A DNA stretch of 5,334 bases from Nitrososphaerota archaeon (GTDB lineage: Archaea; Thermoproteota; Nitrososphaeria; Nitrososphaerales; UBA57). Each line of letters opens with the position of its first letter. Within the stretch, counting starts at the first letter, position 1. The notes below the pieces were generated by a model. It saw only the letters and a program-made list of their open reading frames with translations, did no database searches and was not told where the DNA came from. Of this stretch, positions 1-4,608 are shown one piece after another. The stretch spans positions 1-5,334 of the forward strand of contig JACZWF010000110.1 of NCBI GenBank assembly GCA_022572285.1. Reading direction: 5' to 3'. The position numbers and the translations under genes are program-made.

Positions 1-161
1 GAAGATAGGGACGAGTGCATATTAGCGACGATTATCAGGTCAGGATTCCTACCCCGAAGGGCTTCCGTTGCAGCCTCAACTGCCATATCAACCAGTGACT
101 TCCTCCACTGATCACCCACGGGTATCAGACCAATGCCTGAGATCCAAACCTTATTCAACAA
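1..161 (-). CDS. Thiolase (acetyl-CoA acetyltransferase family), N-terminal fragment cut by the window edge
   Basis: About 53 residues of the N-terminus are visible. They read VWISGIGLIPVGDQW, then a helix SLVDMAVEAATEAL, then PDLIIVANM, which is the opening strand-helix-strand of the archaeal thiolase fold. The catalytic cysteine lies further on, outside the window. In archaea this enzyme condenses two acetyl-CoA to acetoacetyl-CoA for the mevalonate pathway and is usually encoded beside HMG-CoA synthase, often with a small DUF35 zinc/OB-fold protein that channels the intermediate; that third gene would lie beyond the left edge. The reading frame is closed by a stop at 186-188 and contains no ATG before the conserved region, so the start must be one of two adjacent TTG codons (159-161 or 156-158). 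Only a weak ribosome-binding-like GTGA (166-169) precedes them. It follows the synthase by about 42 bases on the same strand, so co-transcription is likely. Thiolase family is well supported; substrate is inferred from context. Confidence 0.85.
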   Translation of the reverse strand, partial: MLNKVWISGIGLIPVGDQWRKSLVDMAVEAATEALRGRNPDLIIVANMHSSLS

Positions 162-203
162 ATATTCACTTTTTCCACAACTTTTCTAAAGACTCTCTCC
201 ACC

Positions 204-1244
204 TCATCGATGTATGACTCCTCTCATCTTTGTGTACTCAGAATAATTTATCTGTTGGACTCTCTTGAGCATTTCACTTAAGCTGGTTCCTCGGCTCCTT
301 CGATCGATCAGGCCGTCATCTACCTTCAGGGAAAAAGCGTCGCTTCCTGCCCCCGATCCAAAGGAAGCTAATAAAATTCTATCGCCGGGCATAGCTACCT
401 CTAATACTGCAACTAGACCCAGCAAGGCACTAGCTGAATACGGATTCCCTATCATCGGGTTGAGGAGTCCGGTTTCTACCTGGCCTTTGTCAAATCCTAG
501 ACGACTGGCCACTTCAAGTGGGAATTTGGGATTTGGCTGGTGAAAAACTGCGTACTGGAAATCCATGGGTTTGACACCGATATCATCTAGGAGCATCTTT
601 ACAGCGGTTTCAATATGGTGAAAGTAAGCCGGTTCCCCCGTAAATCTGTAAAGATGCCTGGGGAATTGTTCCTGCGGTCTCCTCCAGAAATCGGGTGTAT
701 CGCTTACGTAAGACACGCTTGACTCTATGTGGGCTAGAGAAAGTTTATCGTCCTGATGATGTGACAGGACAAGAGAAGCTGCTCCGCTACCGGCGGTGTA
801 TTCTAGATCGTCACCTGGCCGGCCTTGGGCCGTATCTACGCTAATGGCAAGTCCATCGCGAATCATTCCAGATCCGATTAAGCCGGTTATGACCTGTATA
901 GCTTCAGTACCTGCTTTACAAGCAAACTCAAAATCTGCCGCCAAGACAGCATGGACTCCCAGGGCTTGTGCGACGATGGTGCTAGTGGATTTCACTGCAT
1001 AGGGTTTCGATTCAGTTCCAACGAAAACTGCGCCCAGCTGAATATCTCCAGCCATATGGACTGCCCTTCTCCCAACCTCGACGGCCATGGTTGTAGCATC
1101 CTCATCAATTCCAGCGACACTCTTCTCTGCATTAGGTCCGGAGCCGGCACCTTTCCACATCATGGCTATTTCACTAGTTCTGAGCCTGAATCTTGGGACG
1201 TAGGCCCCATATCCTGTAATGGAGACTCGGCTCTTGCTCTTCAT
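204..1244 (-). CDS. mvaS: Hydroxymethylglutaryl-CoA synthase, archaeal type
   Basis: A cytosolic enzyme that condenses acetyl-CoA with acetoacetyl-CoA to give HMG-CoA, the committed precursor of archaeal isoprenoid lipids. The 346 residues are full length for the archaeal branch (about 350). Visible landmarks are the N-terminal ITGYGAYVPRFR (9-20), GTES with the likely general base Glu78, FEFACKAGTEAIQ with the nucleophile Cys109, FHQPN with His235, GNPYSAS (266-272) and the C-terminal FGSGAGSDAFS (295-305). All three expected catalytic residues are present. The ATG at 1244 places the conserved first strand right after a short basic leader and lies about 10 bases downstream of the transcription start predicted from a TATA-like element at 1274-1285. 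The thiolase that makes its acetoacetyl-CoA substrate follows on the same strand, which supports the assignment over a general ketoacyl synthase III. Confidence 0.96.
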   Translation of the reverse strand: MKSKSRVSITGYGAYVPRFRLRTSEIAMMWKGAGSGPNAEKSVAGIDEDATTMAVEVGRRAVHMAGDIQLGAVFVGTESKPYAVKSTSTIVAQALGVHAVLAADFEFACKAGTEAIQVITGLIGSGMIRDGLAISVDTAQGRPGDDLEYTAGSGAASLVLSHHQDDKLSLAHIESSVSYVSDTPDFWRRPQEQFPRHLYRFTGEPAYFHHIETAVKMLLDDIGVKPMDFQYAVFHQPNPKFPLEVASRLGFDKGQVETGLLNPMIGNPYSASALLGLVAVLEVAMPGDRILLASFGSGAGSDAFSLKVDDGLIDRRSRGTSLSEMLKRVQQINYSEYTKMRGVIHR

Positions 1245-1273
1245 ACTTGTGGTACCGAGTTCAACCTTACATC

Positions 1274-1285
1274 AAAATATATGTA
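1274..1285 (-). promoter_or_regulatory. Probable TATA box of the HMG-CoA synthase gene
   Basis: On the minus strand the stretch reads TACATATATTTT, the most TATA-like segment in the 76-base gap between rpoP and the synthase. Archaeal transcription normally begins about 25 bases downstream, here near position 1254, leaving a leader of about 10 bases before the ATG. No convincing ribosome-binding site sits at the usual distance, which fits a nearly leaderless mRNA. It suggests the mevalonate genes have their own promoter rather than relying on read-through from rpoP. This is a motif judgement only. Confidence 0.5.
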
Positions 1286-1320
1286 TCATCTGCCCGAATA
1301 ATGTTCTGGTGTTTCCTGAA

Positions 1321-1494
1321 TTAGATAGCCTTAACCTGCTTCACCACGGACGGCCTGGCCTTCCTCAGTATCCTGTATCCACATATGCACTTTATCTCAG
1401 GGAGCTGAGCAAGTTCCTCAGCGCTCACTGGCGTTCCGCAACGAACGCATTCATATACGACACCGCCAAAGGTGCCCTCTTTCCCGCCTTCCAT
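1321..1494 (-). CDS. rpoP: DNA-directed RNA polymerase subunit P (Rpb12-like zinc ribbon)
   Basis: A 57-residue protein beginning MEGGKEGTFGG. It contains YECVRCG (first zinc knuckle, Cys16 and Cys19), then LPEIKCICGYRILRKARP (second knuckle, Cys36 and Cys38) and ends VVKQVKAI. The pattern of a zinc ribbon followed by GYRIL and a basic R-P-x-V-V-K-x-V-K-A tail is the hallmark of archaeal RpoP and eukaryotic Rpb12, a small structural subunit bound near the D/L/N assembly platform of RNA polymerase. Length is somewhat above the usual 45-50 residues because of a glycine-rich N-terminal extension of about 11 residues. The second knuckle is C-x-C, where Rpb12 proteins I know have C-x2-C. The ATG is the only in-frame start between the upstream stop at 1501-1503 and the first knuckle. 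It lies on the same strand as its neighbours, between the glycan pair and the mevalonate genes. No functional link to either is implied. Confidence 0.9.
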   Translation of the reverse strand: MEGGKEGTFGGVVYECVRCGTPVSAEELAQLPEIKCICGYRILRKARPSVVKQVKAI

Positions 1495-1518
1495 CAGAGA
1501 TTAGAGGCATGTCGGCAC

Positions 1519-1527
1519 TATTTGTAT
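1519..1527 (-). promoter_or_regulatory. Possible TATA box of rpoP
   Basis: The minus strand reads AAAAAATACAAATAG across 1518-1532, with the TATA-like core at 1519-1527. A start of transcription about 25 bases downstream would fall near 1497, almost on the rpoP ATG at 1494, so the message would be leaderless; indeed no ribosome-binding motif precedes that ATG. It lies in the 66-base gap after the glycosyltransferase gene. The same run viewed on the plus strand is T-rich, but no plus-strand gene ends here, so I do not read it as a terminator. Confidence 0.45.
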
Positions 1528-1560
1528 TTTTTCTAGAGCCCGGCCAAGGCTTTGAGGTAA

Positions 1561-2313
1561 CTAGATCCTCTTCCTCTGTGTTCCAAAGACGAGTAAACGA
1601 CATACGGTAATAAAGAATCTCATGATCTCTCCAAACGATAATTTGGTATCGCCTCTCTCTCTTCCCTCGTAGGTAAAAGGTATTTCCTTAATCTTGAGCT
1701 GAATTCTCGAGAGGACGACCGCAGCTTCAACGAGGTATGAGAACCCACTCGATCTGATTTCATACCGCATCAACTCCTTCACCGAGGCTACACTCATTGC
1801 CCTATATCCTGAAGTGTTATCCCTTAGCCCTGTCCTAAGAACAGCCCTGACGAGGTAATTTGCGCCCTTACTCATGATGCGACGTTTCCAGGTCCAGGCC
1901 TTCACCCCTCCACCGTGGATGTAGCGTGAACCAATTGCTATATCATATCCTTCTTCAATAGCTGCTAAAAGGTCGAGGGCAGTTGTTGGTGGGTGCGAGA
2001 GGTCTGCGTCCATTTGGATAATACAACTAACCCCGTCTCTCAATGCCCTCTTATAGCCCTCCATGTAGGCAGATCCTAATCCAAGCTTTCCAGATCTCTG
2101 GAGTAGGATGATGTTCTCGTGCCTAGACTGGAGAGACTGAACCAAAGATGCTGTCCCATCGGGACTGTTATCATCCACCACAACGATCTCATGGGATTTC
2201 CCCACTGATTGAAGCACACTAAGCATCTGAGAAATTATCCTGACTATGTTATCTTTTTCGTTGTAGGTAGGGATGATGACAGCAATCCTCTCTGACCGTT
2301 CCGGCATCGTCAT
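1561..2313 (-). CDS. GT2 glycosyltransferase, dolichol-phosphate mannose synthase (Dpm1) type
   Basis: Members of this family transfer mannose (or another hexose) from a nucleotide sugar to a polyprenyl phosphate on the cytoplasmic face of the membrane, supplying lipid-linked sugar for protein or lipid glycosylation. The 250-residue protein is a single GT-A domain. Visible motifs are IPTYNE (14-19), VVVDDNSPDGT (44-54) for nucleotide binding, the metal-binding DAD in MDADLSHPP (101-109), GSRY (128-131), GGGVKAW (134-140), TSGYRA (167-172) and the C-terminal IPFTYEGRERGDTKLS, which matches the conserved acceptor-side segment of Dpm1. There are no clear C-terminal membrane spans, so it is the soluble-domain type resembling human DPM1. 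Its ATG follows the aminotransferase stop with no intervening base and no obvious ribosome-binding site, which indicates an operon with translational coupling. A second ATG two codons on (2307) is possible. Family is secure; the sugar is not determinable. Confidence 0.9.
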   Translation of the reverse strand: MTMPERSERIAVIIPTYNEKDNIVRIISQMLSVLQSVGKSHEIVVVDDNSPDGTASLVQSLQSRHENIILLQRSGKLGLGSAYMEGYKRALRDGVSCIIQMDADLSHPPTTALDLLAAIEEGYDIAIGSRYIHGGGVKAWTWKRRIMSKGANYLVRAVLRTGLRDNTSGYRAMSVASVKELMRYEIRSSGFSYLVEAAVVLSRIQLKIKEIPFTYEGRERGDTKLSFGEIMRFFITVCRLLVFGTQRKRI

Positions 2314-3420
2314 CTATTGAACTACTGTCAGGAGTATTCCTGCAATTCTCCTAATCTGTTTTAGGGTCACTCCTGGGTGAATGGGAAGAGAGATGACCCT
2401 CTTGCTAGCATGTTCTGTCCTAGTAAGTGACTCTCCGCGATAACCCAATTCTCGATAGAAAGATGATCTGTGGATCGGTATCCTGTAGTAGACCCTTGCA
2501 TCAACCTGCATGTGGTTAAGCTTAGCCAAGACCCTATCTCTGGCTTTATCGAGCGAGACTGTGTAGAGGTACCAATTTGAAGATCCTCCCTTCACTGAAA
2601 AAGGAAGGATAACCCCTCTTTTTTCTGACAGAAGATGCGAGAGTTCTTTGGCATTCCGTCTTCTCTTATCCAGAAAGGTAGTGAGCCTTTTTAGCTGTAT
2701 GTTCAAAATTGCTGCCTCCACTTCTCCCATCCGGAGATTTGTACCGAAAATCGATGGATCGCCGTTTCTAGCTATTCCATGGGTCCTAATTCTTCTTAGT
2801 TTGTCAGAGAGCTCGTCATGATTAGTGGCAATAGCACCGCCCTCCCCGCTCGTTATCAATTTGGACGCATGGAAACTGAAACACCCTAAATCTCCCAAGG
2901 TACCTGTATGCTTCCCCTGATACTGCGCTCCAACGGACTGAGCCGCATCTTCGACGACGGGTAGTCCGTTTTTGACTGCTACTGATCTAATTGCCCCCAT
3001 TTCTGCGGGGTGACCGTACAGATGAACGGGGATTATGGCCGCAGTGTTTGGCGTTATTTTGCTTTGAAGATCGTCTGCACTCATCGCATAACTATTTTCT
3101 GAGATGTCTACGAAAACAGGCTTCGCCCCTGTTAACAACACTGCATTAGCAGTAGCAACAAATGAAAAAGAAGGAACGGCCACCTCGTCTCCCGGTCCTA
3201 TACCGAGCACCAGAAGAGACGCGTACAACGCGGAAGTTCCAGAATTTACAGCGATAACATGCTTACAACCAAGATAGGTCTTCAGAGATCTTTCCAACGA
3301 CCTCACTTCATTTCCCCCCAGTTCGGTAGCCGAGGTGAGGATTTTTCGTTCTAGTACCCTCATAACAGCGATTTTTTCATCTCGGCCGATGATAGGTTGA
3401 TTAATTGAGATTCTATCCAT
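2314..3420 (-). CDS. DegT/DnrJ/EryC1/StrS family PLP-dependent sugar aminotransferase
   Basis: Aminotransferases of this family convert a keto group on a nucleotide-linked sugar to an amine, using PLP and usually glutamate. Numbering from the upstream TTG, the protein is 370 residues, the usual family length. Motifs are NSGTSAL (61-67) binding the cofactor phosphate, VPSFSFVATANAV (84-96), VEDAAQSVGA (158-167) with Asp160 facing the PLP ring nitrogen, FSFHASKLITSGEGG (183-197) with the Schiff-base Lys189, then NLRMGEVEAAI (230-240), NWYLYTV (284-290) and SLPIHPG (346-352). I favour the ATG at 3420; an in-frame TTG at 3426 would add two residues, and neither has a strong ribosome-binding site. 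The gene is immediately followed by a Dpm-like glycosyltransferase, so the pair probably serves one surface-glycan or protein-glycosylation pathway. The sugar substrate cannot be told from the sequence. Confidence 0.93.
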   Translation of the reverse strand: MDRISINQPIIGRDEKIAVMRVLERKILTSATELGGNEVRSLERSLKTYLGCKHVIAVNSGTSALYASLLVLGIGPGDEVAVPSFSFVATANAVLLTGAKPVFVDISENSYAMSADDLQSKITPNTAAIIPVHLYGHPAEMGAIRSVAVKNGLPVVEDAAQSVGAQYQGKHTGTLGDLGCFSFHASKLITSGEGGAIATNHDELSDKLRRIRTHGIARNGDPSIFGTNLRMGEVEAAILNIQLKRLTTFLDKRRRNAKELSHLLSEKRGVILPFSVKGGSSNWYLYTVSLDKARDRVLAKLNHMQVDARVYYRIPIHRSSFYRELGYRGESLTRTEHASKRVISLPIHPGVTLKQIRRIAGILLTVVQ

Positions 3421-3432
3421 GCTCAATCATTA

Positions 3433-3445
3433 CCGGGTTCCCCGG
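3433..3445. repeat. Small GC-rich hairpin just before the aminotransferase start
   Basis: CCGGG-TTC-CCCGG forms a perfect 5-base-pair stem with a 3-base loop, ending 13 bases upstream of the favoured ATG. A GAATTC palindrome touches its right arm (3445-3450). If transcription begins near 3446, as the weak TATA-like stretch further upstream predicts, the hairpin would sit at the 5' end of the leader. It is too short to call a known regulatory element, and no T-run follows on either strand, so it is not a typical terminator. Confidence 0.35.
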
Positions 3446-3573
3446 AATTCAGACGAGTGGTCGTCAATTTACTATTTCCAAAGTAACTGAAATCTGATCA
3501 GATCCATCCTGCCCCAATCCTGTAACATCTCTCATTAATGTAGTTCAAAAACCTGACCTTCTGGAATTAACCT

Positions 3574-3583
3574 ACTATTTATA
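3574..3583 (+). promoter_or_regulatory. TATA box of the plus-strand membrane protein gene
   Basis: ACTATTTATA is a good archaeal TATA box. Transcription would start about 25 bases on, around 3605, within a few bases of the ATG at 3612, so the message is leaderless or almost so, and there is no ribosome-binding motif before that ATG. The preceding bases make CCTACTATTTAT, nearly identical to the element in front of the DNA polymerase gene. Confidence 0.6.
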
Positions 3584-3611
3584 GAACCGAATACATTTTG
3601 AAAAAAGTGCA

Positions 3612-4169
3612 ATGGCACCGTGGGTGAGAAGTGGCCTAGGCAACATCTCCACATTTCACAGATTCATCTGGCTCATTTCGGCTGGCGTGATTATCATCGT
3701 TTCGATTTTTGGAATTGTAATGGGTCTTATTGAATACGTTGAGACCGGGAAGGTAACCATTGGTCTAGCGCTGACCAACATAGAGATACCATTCCCCTAC
3801 TTCGCTAAGCCAATTACTTATCTAAGCGTTGCGGTCGTGAGTTTCATCTATGCAACATTGCAACTCTATCGACGCACGATTGAATCTTTCTCGGACACCA
3901 CCAAAAGTGCCCTCCTATTATTGAGTCTCAGCTTATCCTTTCTCGCTACGTATGAGGTATTGTACAACTTCTCAATATGGAATGCATTGATAACGGCCGA
4001 TGTGATCGCGGGCAGTGTCAGAATTGATGATCTTGAAATAGCATATCCGAACCCCCAAACACCTTGGAATCTTGTATTTGCGACCAAAATCTTTTCTTCA
4101 GTCGCAGCAGCTAGCCTTTACGCGCTGTACTTCTTTCTGCACCTGCGAGAGGTCGATCGGGTTGTGTAG
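3612..4169 (+). CDS. Unrecognised membrane protein with four predicted spans
   Basis: I do not recognise a family. The 185-residue product has four strongly hydrophobic stretches, at about 18-40 (FIWLISAGVIIIVSIFGIV), 68-86 (ITYLSVAVVSFIYATLQLY), 98-120 (KSALLLLSLSLSFLATYEVL) and 152-178 (VFATKIFSSVAAASLYALYFF). An amphipathic segment rich in Tyr and Asp lies between spans three and four (IDDLEIAYPNPQTPW), and the C-terminus is charged. There is no signal peptidase site, cysteine pair or catalytic motif. The start is supported by a TATA box about 33 bases upstream and a leaderless arrangement. Its 3' end overlaps the convergent gene at 4111-4557 by 59 bases. The coherent membrane topology and the promoter argue that it is real; its function is unknown. 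Confidence 0.75.
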   Translation: MAPWVRSGLGNISTFHRFIWLISAGVIIIVSIFGIVMGLIEYVETGKVTIGLALTNIEIPFPYFAKPITYLSVAVVSFIYATLQLYRRTIESFSDTTKSALLLLSLSLSFLATYEVLYNFSIWNALITADVIAGSVRIDDLEIAYPNPQTPWNLVFATKIFSSVAAASLYALYFFLHLREVDRVV

Positions 4170-4557
4170 AAATAATTTCATCATTGGTGTAGGCGATTAG
4201 CACGATGATACCCGCAACAATGGATGCTACGAGACTAGGAATTACGGTTAATAATGTGAAGACAACGAGTCCCGTTCCAATTAGAATTGAAGAGGCATAC
4301 ACCTGGTACCCGCTCAATACAAGATTGTAACTACTTGTAGAGACAATCAGACCTTTCGTAAAATCTCGCCTCCACCCAAGGAAGAGTACTAGACTAGTGA
4401 TGATATTAATAATGGAGGTGGCTATCAGGGATAGCGTGGCTTCGCCTATGATTGCGGGGATTCCCCAATACGCTCCAAAAAGTAAGAATGTGATTATTAG
4501 TAGCCTTGATGACGAGCTTTCCCTTCTGCTACGCACAACATTCCCATCCGAACCCAC
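4111..4557 (-). CDS. Unrecognised small membrane protein with three to four predicted spans, GTG start
   Basis: I do not recognise a family. The 148-residue product has a short basic, serine-rich head (VRSRRESSSSR) followed by hydrophobic stretches at about 18-35, 42-61, 88-106 and 107-124, with a possible weak extra span near 69-86. A polar C-terminal tail of about 24 residues is rich in Thr, Arg and Ala. The start is GTG at 4555-4557, backed by a good ribosome-binding motif GAGAGG (4565-4570 on the minus strand) with 7-base spacing; no in-frame ATG is available nearby. It diverges from the DNA polymerase gene with only 51 bases between the start codons, and its tail overlaps the convergent membrane gene by 59 bases. 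Antisense frames across it lack comparable signals. The unrelated-looking tail raises the possibility that the gene was extended by loss of an earlier stop. Confidence 0.65.
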   Translation of the reverse strand: MGSDGNVVRSRRESSSSRLLIITFLLFGAYWGIPAIIGEATLSLIATSIINIITSLVLFLGWRRDFTKGLIVSTSSYNLVLSGYQVYASSILIGTGLVVFTLLTVIPSLVASIVAGIIVLIAYTNDEIISTQPDRPLAGAERSTARKG

Positions 4558-4564
4558 TATTTAT
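4557..4564 (+). promoter_or_regulatory. TATA box of the DNA polymerase gene
   Basis: CTATTTAT, within CCCACTATTTATC, matches the element in front of the gene at 3612. Transcription would begin near 4586, giving a leader of about 23 bases that carries the ribosome-binding site at 4596-4600. The box begins on the first base of the opposing gene's GTG start codon, so the two genes share an extremely compact control region. Confidence 0.6.
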
Positions 4565-4595
4565 CCTCTCAAGAAGTTGATCTTATCGATCACCA

Positions 4596-4600
4596 GAGGT
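4596..4600 (+). promoter_or_regulatory. Ribosome-binding site that decides the DNA polymerase TTG start
   Basis: GAGGT is complementary to the CCUC-containing 3' end of archaeal 16S rRNA and lies 8 bases before TTG 4609-4611. It is the best such motif upstream of the polymerase reading frame, which contains no ATG or GTG in the relevant stretch. It favours TTG 4609 over the other in-frame TTG at 4648. Confidence 0.65.
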
Positions 4601-4608
4601 TTCCGGAT

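Larger units (their letters stand above)
3427..3611. other. Divergent intergenic region between the glycan operon and the first membrane protein gene
   Basis: This 185-base gap separates genes transcribed away from each other. Reading rightwards it holds the small hairpin, a weak minus-strand TATA-like stretch AAATAGTAAAT (about 3468-3478) that could serve the aminotransferase, a 10-base perfect palindrome TCTGATCAGA (3493-3502), and the plus-strand TATA box at 3574-3583. I found no ORF with recognisable content and no tRNA. The palindrome could be an operator but occurs once, so this is only a suggestion. Confidence 0.6.

Noticed and set aside
166..207. 13-codon mini-ORF starting at the ATGA overlap as a real small protein
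   Set aside because: It has no recognisable content and is too short to support as a gene; kept only as a possible coupling device.
265..543. Plus-strand open frame of 92 codons
   Set aside because: It lies entirely antisense to the HMG-CoA synthase, whose catalytic motifs are intact; no domain-like content of its own.
796..1301. Two overlapping plus-strand open frames (796-1002 and 951-1301)
   Set aside because: Both are antisense to the HMG-CoA synthase gene, have no start signals and no recognisable protein features.
1518..1532. T-rich run on the plus strand as a terminator
   Set aside because: No plus-strand gene ends nearby; on the minus strand, which carries the genes, it is A-rich and fits a TATA element better.
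1219..1536. Plus-strand open frame of 105 codons
   Set aside because: It is antisense to rpoP and the start of the synthase gene; the minus-strand RpoP reading has clear family motifs.
3866..4087. Minus-strand open frame of 73 codons
   Set aside because: It runs antisense inside the plus-strand membrane protein, which has a promoter and coherent membrane spans.
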